NCBI RefSeq assembly: GCF_001889545.1
Contig: NZ_CP018194.1
Coordinates: forward strand, 2,674,878-2,738,877
Length of the DNA stretch: 64,000 bases
From: Granulibacter bethesdensis
Lineage (GTDB): Bacteria > Pseudomonadota > Alphaproteobacteria > Acetobacterales > Acetobacteraceae
Reading direction: 5' to 3'
The position numbers and the translations under genes are program-made. The notes under the pieces were generated by a model that was not told the origin of the DNA, made no database searches, and was given only the letters and a program-made list of their open reading frames with translations. Below are positions 34,330-42,902 of this stretch, piece after piece (position 1 is the stretch's first letter; each line of letters opens with the position of its first letter).

Positions 34330-35115
34330 ATGAGCACAGATCGCAGCATACGCATTGGAATTGCCGGCATGGCCGGTCGGATGGGCAGCCTGCTGGTCGA
34401 GGAAGCGGCCGCGCAGGGTACGGTCTCCGGGGGAACACTCCGACCCGGATCAAACAGCCAGGCACCAGCCGGCGTTCATGCCTTTGCTGATATCAGCGCG
34501 CTGGCAGAAGCCTCCGACGCGGTGATTGACTTTACCTCCGCCTCCACCGTGCAGACGCATGCCAGCGCGCTGAGCAAAACGCGGACGGCATGGATTCTTG
34601 GCACGTCCGGCCTTTCCCCTGCTGATGAAAAGGCCGTCGAGGACGTCGCCGCCCTCATCCCGGTGGTGTATGCGCCCAATTTCGCGCCGGGGGTCAATCT
34701 GGTGCTGGCGCTGGCCGAAAAAATGGCCGCGGCCCTGCCCGGCGACCGCTATGATGCCGAAATCGTGGAAATGCACCATCGCCGCAAGATCGACTCCCCC
34801 TCCGGCACGGCCATCGGTCTGGGTCGCGCGGTGGCCGCCGGTCGCGGCGTGGCGCTGGAGGAAGTGATTGAAAGCGGTCGGCACGGGCATGTCGGCCCCC
34901 GCCAACCCGGCGCCATCGGCTTCGCGGCACTGCGGGGCGGACAGGTGGTCGGCGAACACACCCTGCTGTTTGCCGCTGATGACGAGCATATCGCCCTGAC
35001 CCACCGCGCCTTTGACCGTCGTGCTTTCGCGCGCGGTGCGGTGCAGGCAGCCTTGTGGGTGCAGGGTAAACCACCCGGACTGTATTCAATGATGGATGTG
35101 CTGGGCATGCGCTGA
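34330..35115 (+). CDS. dapB: 4-hydroxy-tetrahydrodipicolinate reductase
   Basis: 261-residue cytoplasmic enzyme of the diaminopimelate/lysine pathway that reduces HTPA with NAD(P)H. The nucleotide-binding start is IRIGIAGMAGRMGSLLVEEA. VIDFTSASTV and the catalytic EMHHRRKIDSPSGTAIGLGR (about residues 153-172) are the family signatures, and GQVVGEHTLLFAADDEHIALTHRAFDR follows. The gene lies 15 bp before murJ, so diaminopimelate synthesis and lipid II export, both needed for peptidoglycan, are probably co-expressed. Confidence 0.96.
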   Translation: MSTDRSIRIGIAGMAGRMGSLLVEEAAAQGTVSGGTLRPGSNSQAPAGVHAFADISALAEASDAVIDFTSASTVQTHASALSKTRTAWILGTSGLSPADEKAVEDVAALIPVVYAPNFAPGVNLVLALAEKMAAALPGDRYDAEIVEMHHRRKIDSPSGTAIGLGRAVAAGRGVALEEVIESGRHGHVGPRQPGAIGFAALRGGQVVGEHTLLFAADDEHIALTHRAFDRRAFARGAVQAALWVQGKPPGLYSMMDVLGMR

Positions 35116-35129
35116 AAGCGACTGCGCCG

Positions 35130-36671
35130 ATGCTGAAAGGAATTCTGACCGTCGGCGGCTGGACCATGGCCAGCCGTATTCTGGGACTGCTGCGGGAAAT
35201 GCTGATCGCGGCACTGGTCGGCACAGGGCCAGTCGCGGAAGCCTTCATCATCGCCAACAAGGTGCCGAATCTGTTCCGACGGCTGTTCGGGGAAGGGGCC
35301 TTCAATGCCGCCTTCGTCCCTTCTTTCTCCGGTCTGCTGCAAACGGAAGGTCACGACGCCGCCCAGCGCTTCGCCAGCGAGGCTATGGCCGTCATGACGT
35401 TCTGGCTGGTCTCCCTGACCATTCTCGGCGAAATCTGTATGCCGTGGATGATGACGGTGCTGGCCAACGGCTTTGTCGATGATCCTTCCAAATTCGCCCT
35501 TACCGTTACGCTCAGCCGTATCACCTTTCCCTATCTGCCGCTGATCTGCCTGTGCGCGCTGGTCGGCGGGGTGCTGAACGGGCTGAACCGCTTCACCGCC
35601 GCCAGCGCAAGCTATGTGCTGTTCAACGTGGTCTCCATCGTGTTCATGCTCTGGGCCACGCCGTTCATGCCGGGGGTAGGGCATGCGCTGGCATGGGGTG
35701 TGACGGTCTCCGGCGTGCTGCAACTCTCGCTGATGCTGTGGGCGGCGAAGCGGGCCGGCATGGCGCTGCATCTGCCGCGCCCGCGCCTGACCCCGCGCAT
35801 GCGTATCCTGCTGCGCCGCATGGGACCTGGGCTGATCGGGGCCGGGGTCACCCAGATCAATTTTCTGATTGATGTCGTCATCACCACTCTGCTGCCCGCT
35901 GGATCGGTGGCGCTGCTGGGCTATGCCGACCGGGTTAATCAGCTCCCGCTCGGTGTGGTGGGGCTGGCCACCAGCACCGCCTCCCTGCCCGTATTGTCCC
36001 GGCTGGTGCATTCAGGGGATGAGCAGGGTGCCAACCATGCCATGAACCGGGCACTGGAATATGCGATGACGCTGATCCTGCCTGCCGCCGTGGCGCTGGT
36101 GGTCATCGCCCAGCCAATCATGGCCGTGCTTTATGAGCGCGGAGCCTTCACAGCCGAAGCCACCTATCTGTCGTCACAATCTCTGGCAGCTTATGCAATC
36201 GGGCTGCCAGCCTTCGTGGCCGTACGCATCGTCACCAATGGTTTTTTCGCACGTGGCGATACCGCAACGCCGGTCAAGATCAGCGTTTTCATCATCGCCC
36301 TGAATTTGGGTCTCAATCTGCTGCTGATGGATCGGCTGCATCATATGGGACCACCTCTGGCCTCCAGCATCGCTGCCTATGTCAATGTGCTGGTGCTGGC
36401 GGGGATCCTGGGCCGGCGCGGTCATTTCTCAGCAGACGCCACTTTGCGCCGGGCTTTGTCCCGCATGGGGCTGGCAGCGCTGGCGATGGGAGCCGTGCTG
36501 GCCGTGTTCAGGCCGCTGCTATTCGATACGCTGCCCGATATTCACGGCGCACGCTGGGTCGCGCTGGCTTTGCTGATGGCCATTGGCGGGGGCGCCTATG
36601 TGCTCAGCGGCCAGATGCTGGGGGCGTTCCAGATCAGGGATACGCTGACAAAAATCCGCCGCCGCCGCTGA
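35130..36671 (+). CDS. murJ: Lipid II flippase MurJ
   Basis: 513-residue MOP-superfamily membrane protein with about 14 helices that moves lipid II across the inner membrane. The N-terminus MLKGILTVGGWTMASRILGLLREMLIAALVGTG and the conserved KVPNLFRRLFGEGAFNAAFVPSF are diagnostic. Later GAGVTQINFLIDVVI and LPLGVVGLATSTASLPVLSRL also fit. It ends four bases before a convergent small hypothetical gene, with no obvious terminator between them. Confidence 0.96.
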   Translation: MLKGILTVGGWTMASRILGLLREMLIAALVGTGPVAEAFIIANKVPNLFRRLFGEGAFNAAFVPSFSGLLQTEGHDAAQRFASEAMAVMTFWLVSLTILGEICMPWMMTVLANGFVDDPSKFALTVTLSRITFPYLPLICLCALVGGVLNGLNRFTAASASYVLFNVVSIVFMLWATPFMPGVGHALAWGVTVSGVLQLSLMLWAAKRAGMALHLPRPRLTPRMRILLRRMGPGLIGAGVTQINFLIDVVITTLLPAGSVALLGYADRVNQLPLGVVGLATSTASLPVLSRLVHSGDEQGANHAMNRALEYAMTLILPAAVALVVIAQPIMAVLYERGAFTAEATYLSSQSLAAYAIGLPAFVAVRIVTNGFFARGDTATPVKISVFIIALNLGLNLLLMDRLHHMGPPLASSIAAYVNVLVLAGILGRRGHFSADATLRRALSRMGLAALAMGAVLAVFRPLLFDTLPDIHGARWVALALLMAIGGGAYVLSGQMLGAFQIRDTLTKIRRRR

Positions 36672-36675
36672 AGGG

Positions 36676-37029
36676 TCAGGTCCGCCATTTCACATGGCAG
36701 GTCTGGTCCAGCGGATGGCAGAACCGGCCATAGCGATAGGGAACGATCTCGGCCGGGGCCAGCAATTCCACCGGACGCGATGGCGGAGGAGAAAAATCTG
36801 CCGCCACGGAAGGGGGGCGTTCAGACCGTGAAGCAGATGGGAAAGGGGCGAACCCACCTGCCTGATGATCCGACACAACCGTGGCGGCAGACTTGACCGG
36901 ACCATAGCTGCCACCGACCAACGCAGCTGTTCCGACCGTCAGCAGGAGCGGAAAAAGAGCCAGGCTCCGGGTCTGCACAACCCGAGAGGACGTGAAAAAC
37001 ATCCGCATGACCGTGTCATCCTTTTCCAT
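36676..37029 (-). CDS. Hypothetical membrane-anchored or exported protein
   Basis: About 117 residues from ATG 37029; ATG 37008 and GTG 37059 are alternatives. A single hydrophobic helix (LALFPLLLTVGTAALVGGSY) follows a short basic segment. The rest is Pro/Ser-rich and ends in PYRYGRFCHPLDQTCHVKWRT with two cysteines that could form a disulfide if exported. I recognise no family. It is single-gene, convergent with murJ and upstream of nothing obvious; reading-frame quality is moderate. Confidence 0.5.
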   Translation of the reverse strand: MEKDDTVMRMFFTSSRVVQTRSLALFPLLLTVGTAALVGGSYGPVKSAATVVSDHQAGGFAPFPSASRSERPPSVAADFSPPPSRPVELLAPAEIVPYRYGRFCHPLDQTCHVKWRT

Positions 37030-37118
37030 ACTGGCTGACAGGGACGTTCTAGCAGACACAGAACAAAAACAGAACTGTTATTTTCAATAATCAGAACAAA
37101 AAAAGTACAAACATACGT

Positions 37119-37760
37119 TCAGCCGGACTCAGGGAAAGGCTGTCCGACACTGTTGAGGTAGCCGTAAACAGCCCGAGAAACCCGCCTGACAAGACCGGAT
37201 CGATCCAGCTCGCCCTTTTCCCCGGCAGCATCGACCATGCCTTTCACAATCGCCATCACATCCTGTGCCGCCATGTCGTATTGAGGTTGAGGGGGAAGAT
37301 CGCCACGGCTGAGCACTTCCCGCAGAATCGCCAGAAGCCGGCTTGTGACACGCTGCGTATCCTCATCGAAAGGCAGCCGCGCTTCCTCGATATCGAGTAA
37401 CCGGGCCAGAACCGGGCGGCGTAGCTGATGAGCCACCGCTGCCTCGATCATGCCGGACAAAGCTGCCTGCCCGGTCGGGGCAGCAAGAGACTGTTCACAC
37501 TCTGCGAGCAGAATCGAGGTCTCCCGCACGATCAACGCGGCGATCAGAGCCTCCTTGCCGGGGAAATACTGATAGAGCGAGCCGATACTGACACCGGCCC
37601 GTTCCGCCACTGCATTGGTCGTGAAATCCCCGAGCCCCTTGCGCTCCAGAATGTGAGCTGCCGCCTCAATAATGATGCGCACTGTCTCCGCCGAACGCGC
37701 CTGACGGGGCATTTTTCTTGGAGAGGGGCGTCGGGAGGAAGGTGACTGCGGCATCAGCAT
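37119..37760 (-). CDS. TetR family transcriptional regulator
   Basis: 213 residues from ATG 37760. The N-terminal helix-turn-helix is clear: RIIIEAAAHILERKGLGDFTTNAVAERAGVSIGSLYQYFPGKEALIAALI, the TetR signature. The C-terminal part is the variable ligand/dimer domain. A GTG at 37793 would extend the protein by 11 residues, but those codons overlap an inverted repeat that looks like its operator, so the later ATG is preferred. The divergent darcynin-like gene is the natural target. The ligand is unknown. Confidence 0.9.
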   Translation of the reverse strand: MLMPQSPSSRRPSPRKMPRQARSAETVRIIIEAAAHILERKGLGDFTTNAVAERAGVSIGSLYQYFPGKEALIAALIVRETSILLAECEQSLAAPTGQAALSGMIEAAVAHQLRRPVLARLLDIEEARLPFDEDTQRVTSRLLAILREVLSRGDLPPQPQYDMAAQDVMAIVKGMVDAAGEKGELDRSGLVRRVSRAVYGYLNSVGQPFPESG

Positions 37761-37771
37761 AAATGCGAGTA

Positions 37772-37793
37772 GTGAATATGAGGATTTACTCAC
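37772..37793. promoter_or_regulatory. Candidate TetR operator
   Basis: Inverted repeat with half-sites GTGAATA (37772-37778) and TTACTCAC (ending 37793), about six of seven bases symmetric over an eight-base centre. It lies between the TetR gene and the divergent darcynin gene, the standard place for an autoregulatory TetR site. Confidence 0.5.
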
Positions 37794-37834
37794 ATTCTGA
37801 CAGCATCACGCAATGATGCAAAGGACCATACACC

Positions 37835-38197
37835 GTGCCCACATCCCACCCTTCTTTCGAACCAGCCCTGACCGTTTTCATGCTGGTCAAGACCTCTCCC
37901 GAATGGCTCGGCTTCCCGGTGGAACGACGTTTCGCACTGCTGGAGGAGCAGTTCACCCCCATCCTCCGAAAACACGCGGCGAACATCACCTTGCGCTTTT
38001 TCGATGTGGAGTTCTACGCAACCCGCGTTACCGATCTATGGATGTGGGATGCCAGGGATCATCACGCCTATCAGCTTCTGGTCGAAGTCCTCCGCGAAAC
38101 CGCTTTCTGGGATCGCTATTTCGAGATCGTGGAAATCCTGCCCGGTGTCGAAAACGCCTATGCCCGGAATTACAGCAGGCCGGCCATCACTGCCTGA
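37835..38197 (+). CDS. Darcynin family protein
   Basis: 120-residue soluble protein resembling the darcynin family, whose function is unknown. The body LTVFMLVKTSPEWLGFPVERRFALLEEQFTPIL, TDLWMWDARDHHAYQLLVEVLRETAFWDRYFEIVEILPGVENAYARNY is what I associate with that family, which looks like a small ferredoxin-like alpha/beta fold. The start is GTG 37835; ATG 37880 is the next choice. It is divergent from a TetR gene and probably controlled by it. Confidence 0.75.
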   Translation: MPTSHPSFEPALTVFMLVKTSPEWLGFPVERRFALLEEQFTPILRKHAANITLRFFDVEFYATRVTDLWMWDARDHHAYQLLVEVLRETAFWDRYFEIVEILPGVENAYARNYSRPAITA

Positions 38198-38223
38198 CTG
38201 GATCAGGAAAGGGCCGGATAAAG

Positions 38224-38252
38224 AAAAGGGGCAGGTTTTGCCCGCCCCTTTT
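38224..38252. terminator. Bidirectional terminator between darcynin and glgP genes
   Basis: AAAAGGGGC and GCCCCTTTT form a stem over an 11-base loop, with A-runs and T-runs at its ends. It lies 27 bp after the darcynin stop and 30 bp beyond the convergent glgP stop. Confidence 0.8.
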
Positions 38253-38281
38253 CAGTTTTACTGATCACCCGATGGATCGAT

Positions 38282-40738
38282 TCACGGAGAGGGGTGCGGG
38301 GCGGCGTGCCAGATATCCCGCGCATATTCCCGGATGGTCCGGTCGGAAGAAAACCAGCCCATCGCCGCCGTGTTGAGCAGCGCCTTACGCCGCCATTCCA
38401 GCGGCGTACGATACAGGGCCGCTCCGCGCTTGTGGGTTTCCTCATAGCTTTCGAAATCGGCGGTCACGAGGAACACGTCATCATTCAGCAGATGCTCAAT
38501 CAGTTCTGCATAGCGTGACGGATCATCGGGGGAGAACACGCCTGAGCGGATCGCCTCGATCGCCTGCGCCAGGCTGGGGCAGGCAGCAACTTTGGCACGG
38601 GCATCGTATCCGGACATCTTGATATCCGCCACCTCATCAGCCCTCAGCCCGAAGATCAGGATATTGTCATCCCCGACATGATCGCGAATCTCGATGTTCG
38701 CGCCATCCAGCGTGCCGATGGTCAGCGCGCCGTTCAGCGCCATTTTCATGTTGCCGGTGCCGGATGCTTCCAGCCCCGCCGTCGAGATCTGCTCCGAGAG
38801 ATCAGCCGCCGGAATAATGACCTCGGCCAGGCTGACATTATAATTGGGCAGAAACACCACCCGCAGCCGGTCACGCACCACCGGATCATTGTTGACGACA
38901 CGGGCAATATCATTGGCCAGCTTGATGATCAGCTTGGCACGGTGATAGCTGGCAGCCGCCTTGCCCGCGAATATCTTGACCCGCGGTGTCCAGTTACGGC
39001 CCGGCTCGGCGCGCATCTTGTCATACAGCGCCACCGTCTCGATCAGATTGAGCAATTGCCGCTTGTATTCGTGGATACGCTTGATCTGCACATCGAACAG
39101 CGCATCGGGATCAAGCCGGATGCCCATCCGGTCCTGCACCAGAGCCGCCAGCCGCTGCTTGTTTTCACGCTTTACGGCGCTGTAGCGGTCCATAAAGGGC
39201 GTATCATCGGCAAACCGGGCCAGTTCCGACAGTTCCTCCGCATCCGCGACCCAGCGATCCCCGATCGAGTCGTTGATCAGGGCGGTCAGGCCGGGATTGC
39301 ACTCCACCAGCCAGCGACGGAAGGTGATGCCGTTGGTGATGGCGGTGATCCGGTCCGGAAACAGCTTGTGGAAATCACGGAACACCGTGGTCTTCATCAG
39401 ATCGCCATGCAGGGCCGAAACGCCATTCACTTTTTTCGATCCGACGAAAGCGAGATGACCCATGCGCACCTGACGCCCGTTGCTCTCATCGATCAGAGAG
39501 ATAGAGCGCCGCAACTCGGGAGAACTGACCGGGCGAGGGGCTGCGGTATCCAGATGCAGAGCGTTGATCTCATAGATAATCTGCATATGGCGCGGCAGAA
39601 GACGCTCGAACAGCGTCACCGGCCAGCTTTCCAGCGCCTCCGGCAACAGGGTGTGATTGGTATAGCCCAGCGTGCCGCGGGCGATGGAGAAAGCGCGTTC
39701 CAGCGTCAGGCCGTATTCATCCACCAGCAGACGCACCAGCTCCGCCACTGCCACTGCCGGATGGGTATCGTTCAGCTGGATGGAAGCCGTATCCGGCAGC
39801 CTCTCCACCGATCCCTGCTGCGCCATGTGACGCCTGACCAGATCCTGCAGGGAGGCGGAAGTGAAGAAAAACTCCTGTTTCAGCCGCAATTCCCGGCCAG
39901 CCTCGCTGCTGTCATCGGGATAGAGCACGCGGCTGATATTGGTGGCATTCAGCTGGGCGGCAAAAGCATCGACATGGTCACCGCGATTGAAGGCGTCCAG
40001 CCGCATCGGCTCCACCGAGCGTGCGCGCCACAGACGCAGCGTATTGATGTGCGTACCCTGCCAGCCCACCACCGGTGTATCATAAGCCACGGCACGCACC
40101 CGCTCAGCCGGCATCCAGACCAGACGGGTGGAGCCATCCGGCTGATCCTGCGGCAGTACGCGGCCTCCGAAGCCGATATCATAGGCAATTTCGGGGCGCT
40201 CGAATTCCCACGGATTGCCGAAAACCAGCCAGTCTTCCGGCAGTTCGACCTGATAGCCGTCGCGGATCACCTGCCTGAACAGGCCATGATCATAGCGGAT
40301 GCCATAGCCAAGACCGGCCAGCCCGACCGTTGCCATACTTTCCATGAAGCAGGCGGCCAGACGACCCAGACCACCATTGCCCAGCGCCGCATCCGGCTCC
40401 AGATCCTTGATCTGGTCGAAGGAAACACCGTGCAGGGTGAGGGCTTCCTTCGTCGCCGCCATCAGGTTCAGATTGGTAAGGCTGTCCGTCAGCAGACGAC
40501 CGATCAGGAATTCGAGACTCAGGTAATAGACCCGCTTGGCATTGGCCTCATCAGCGGAGCGGGCGGTGGCGTGCCAGCGATCCACGATCCGGTCACGCAC
40601 AGCGAGGGCGGTCGCGGCATACCAGTCGTGCAACCGGGCATGGCGGGGATCGCGCCCCACCGCGTACCGCATCTTGTCTTCGATGGCACGGTGCAGTTCG
40701 GCAACCTGTGCGGTGTAAGGCGTATTGGCGGCGTCCAT
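38282..40738 (-). CDS. glgP: Glycogen/starch/alpha-glucan phosphorylase
   Basis: 818-residue pyridoxal-phosphate enzyme that releases glucose-1-phosphate from alpha-1,4-glucans. The cofactor site EASGTGNMKMALNGALTIGTLDGANIE, containing the PLP lysine, is near residue 660. YYLSLEFLIGRLL and ALGNGGLGRLAACFMES near the N-terminus are also family marks. Length is normal. No other glycogen gene is adjacent, so it is not part of a local glg cluster. It is transcribed alone between trpS and the darcynin gene. Confidence 0.96.
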   Translation of the reverse strand: MDAANTPYTAQVAELHRAIEDKMRYAVGRDPRHARLHDWYAATALAVRDRIVDRWHATARSADEANAKRVYYLSLEFLIGRLLTDSLTNLNLMAATKEALTLHGVSFDQIKDLEPDAALGNGGLGRLAACFMESMATVGLAGLGYGIRYDHGLFRQVIRDGYQVELPEDWLVFGNPWEFERPEIAYDIGFGGRVLPQDQPDGSTRLVWMPAERVRAVAYDTPVVGWQGTHINTLRLWRARSVEPMRLDAFNRGDHVDAFAAQLNATNISRVLYPDDSSEAGRELRLKQEFFFTSASLQDLVRRHMAQQGSVERLPDTASIQLNDTHPAVAVAELVRLLVDEYGLTLERAFSIARGTLGYTNHTLLPEALESWPVTLFERLLPRHMQIIYEINALHLDTAAPRPVSSPELRRSISLIDESNGRQVRMGHLAFVGSKKVNGVSALHGDLMKTTVFRDFHKLFPDRITAITNGITFRRWLVECNPGLTALINDSIGDRWVADAEELSELARFADDTPFMDRYSAVKRENKQRLAALVQDRMGIRLDPDALFDVQIKRIHEYKRQLLNLIETVALYDKMRAEPGRNWTPRVKIFAGKAAASYHRAKLIIKLANDIARVVNNDPVVRDRLRVVFLPNYNVSLAEVIIPAADLSEQISTAGLEASGTGNMKMALNGALTIGTLDGANIEIRDHVGDDNILIFGLRADEVADIKMSGYDARAKVAACPSLAQAIEAIRSGVFSPDDPSRYAELIEHLLNDDVFLVTADFESYEETHKRGAALYRTPLEWRRKALLNTAAMGWFSSDRTIREYARDIWHAAPHPSP

Positions 40739-40934
40739 ACTCGCTCCCTGGCTTGAACAGACCGTTCAGAATCCGGCGGTAGCGAGCCGGCTCCTGCGGC
40801 ACCACCACGATACAGAGACAAACGCATCTGTCACGCGCTTGTGCGGTACCAATGGTCATCAGGGAGGCAAGCAATCCCCGTGCCGTGACTTCAGCCAGAG
40901 CAGGAAAGCATGTCCAAAAAGAGAAAAAAGTGGA

Positions 40935-41933
40935 TCAGACCCGCAGAAAACCAACCAGTTTTTCTGCCTCAGCGACGATGGGCTCAGCGATGGCTTCCGC
41001 CCGCCGGCCACCCTCACGCAGCAGCCGGTCGAGCTCTGCCTCATCTGCCAGCAACCGTTTCGTTTCCACTGCAATAGGGGACAGTTCCTGCACCAGCAGT
41101 TCGGTCAGGGCCTCCTTGTAGGGGCCGAAGCCTTTTCCGCCATGCTCGCGCAGCACGGTTGCGGTGTCACTGTTGGTCAGCGCCGCATAAATACCCACCA
41201 GATTCCGGGCTTCCGGACGCCCTTCCAGCCCGGCAATATCCTCAGGCAGCGGTTCAGGATCGGTTTTCGCCCGACGGATTTTCATGGCGATGGTATCGGC
41301 ATCATCCGAAAGATTAATGCGGCTCTGATCAGATGGATCGGATTTGGACATTTTCCGTAAACCATCCCGCAGGCTCATCACCCGCGCTGCCGGACCCTGA
41401 ATCAGCGGCTCCACATGCGGGAAAAACGCCACGCCGAAATCGTGATTGAATTTCTCGGCAATGTCGTTGGTCAGTTCCAGATGCTGGCGCTGGTCATCGC
41501 CCACCGGAACCAGCGTGGCATGGTAGGCCAGAATATCCGCCGCCATCAGGTTGGGATACACATACAGCCCGGCAGAAGCATTCTCACGATCTTTGCCGGC
41601 CTTGTCCTTGAACTGCGTCATGCGGTTCAGCCAGCCCAACCGGGCCACGCAATTGAAAATCCAGGCCAGCCTTGCATGGGCGCTGACGGAACTCTGCACG
41701 AACAGAATGTTGCGGGCCGGGTCCACACCGCAGGCAATCACCGATGCCGCCATTTCCCGCGTAGACTGACGCAGCTTTTCCGGGTCCTGCGCCACCGTGA
41801 TCGCATGCATGTCAACCACGCAGTAAAGACACTCATGCGTATCCTGCAGCGTCACCCAGTTGCGCAGAGCACCCAGATAATTGCCAAGGGTCGGAATGCC
41901 GGAAGGCTGAATGCCGGAGAATATGCGCTTCAT
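40935..41933 (-). CDS. trpS: Tryptophanyl-tRNA synthetase
   Basis: 332-residue class I aminoacyl-tRNA synthetase. The HIGH-type motif appears as [13 protein letters not shown] (about 11-23), and [15 protein letters not shown] (around 190) is the KMSKS loop. DMHAIT and [38 protein letters not shown] are typical. The gene follows a GT2 glycosyltransferase by 52 bp on the same strand and may share its transcript. Confidence 0.97.
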   Translation of the reverse strand: MKRIFSGIQPSGIPTLGNYLGALRNWVTLQDTHECLYCVVDMHAITVAQDPEKLRQSTREMAASVIACGVDPARNILFVQSSVSAHARLAWIFNCVARLGWLNRMTQFKDKAGKDRENASAGLYVYPNLMAADILAYHATLVPVGDDQRQHLELTNDIAEKFNHDFGVAFFPHVEPLIQGPAARVMSLRDGLRKMSKSDPSDQSRINLSDDADTIAMKIRRAKTDPEPLPEDIAGLEGRPEARNLVGIYAALTNSDTATVLREHGGKGFGPYKEALTELLVQELSPIAVETKRLLADEAELDRLLREGGRRAEAIAEPIVAEAEKLVGFLRV

Positions 41934-41985
41934 ACCGCGTTCTTTCTCTCAGAGGCGCTATCGCGTCAACGGGCGATATAGGAGT

Positions 41986-42795
41986 TCAACTGCGTTTGGG
42001 TCGGGTAAGGAGCAGCCGGGCCAGACCAACAGGGCAAAATCCGGTGCGCCACAGGCGGCCCCATGTCATGGCGCCGATACGTCCGACATCACTCAGCGGC
42101 CTGAAATGGCTGGGCCGATGCAGGGCGGGGCCATGGATACGGGGAATATCGACCGAGACGGTCCTAATCCCCTGGCGGCCAGCCTCAATCAGCAACTCGC
42201 TTTCATAGGCAAAGCCGCCCGACCTGATCCGGTCCAGCAGATGCGGCAGCAGCAGGGCCGGGTAAACCCGCATCCCGCTCTGCGTATCCTCAATCGGCCA
42301 GCCGGATGCCCATGAAACAACAGCATCCGCCACACGGTTGGCGGCACGGCGAATCCACGGTCCAGGCGCATGGTCACGACGGCGGGAACCGATGACGATC
42401 AGGGCCGGATAGCGTTCAGAAACCTGGATCAGACGCGGCAGATCCTCCGGCCTGTGCTGGCCATCCGCATCGAGCGTAACGATCAGGCCAGCTTCCATGG
42501 CGCAGGCCGCCGCCAGACCGGCCGCAAGGCTCGCTCCCTTGCCTGCATTGGCGGGGAAACGCAGCACCTCTGCCCCCGCTGCTTCCGCACGCTGTGCTGT
42601 TGTATCGCGGGAGCCATCATCGACCACCAGAACCCGGGCAGCCCGCACAGACGCACGGCAGCGCATCACAATGTCGCCAACCGATTTTTCTTCCTGATAG
42701 GCGGGAATGACAATGACGATGCGCGATACGTTTTCCTCCCCGGGCCTCTTCCTGCCCGGATCAGCTGAAAACGAAACAGAGGTTGAATAGGTCAC
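41986..42795 (-). CDS. Family 2 glycosyltransferase, polyprenyl-phosphate type
   Basis: 269 residues from GTG 42795; the conserved part begins at RIVIVIPAYQEEKSVGDIV (about 25). LVVDDGSRDTT and VTLDADGQHRPEDLP (DxD at about 107-110) identify a GT-A fold close to dolichol/undecaprenyl-phosphate sugar transferases. There is no C-terminal membrane domain. The acceptor is probably a polyprenyl phosphate or glycolipid, but this cannot be decided here. It is divergent from the halogenase-like flavoprotein gene and leads into trpS. Confidence 0.82.
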   Translation of the reverse strand: MTYSTSVSFSADPGRKRPGEENVSRIVIVIPAYQEEKSVGDIVMRCRASVRAARVLVVDDGSRDTTAQRAEAAGAEVLRFPANAGKGASLAAGLAAACAMEAGLIVTLDADGQHRPEDLPRLIQVSERYPALIVIGSRRRDHAPGPWIRRAANRVADAVVSWASGWPIEDTQSGMRVYPALLLPHLLDRIRSGGFAYESELLIEAGRQGIRTVSVDIPRIHGPALHRPSHFRPLSDVGRIGAMTWGRLWRTGFCPVGLARLLLTRPKRS

Positions 42796-42842
42796 AGAAC
42801 GTGTTTTTGATTACAAAGGCGCAAGGAATATCAGCATTCCGG

Positions 42843-42871
42843 TTACAAAAAAATCCTGAATAATTTATACT
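42843..42871 (+). promoter_or_regulatory. Candidate promoter of the flavoprotein gene
   Basis: A good -10 (TATACT, 42866-42871) is preceded 17 bp upstream by a weak -35 (TTACAA). It lies 31 bp before the ATG at 42903, in an AT-rich stretch. Confidence 0.4.
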
Positions 42872-42902
42872 AGGTCAGTCACGGACAGATGGTAAACTCT
42901 TC

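Noticed and set aside
38678-40756. 692-codon open frame opposite glycogen phosphorylase
   Set aside because: Antisense to glgP with its PLP motif intact. The translation is compositionally odd and has no recognisable motif.
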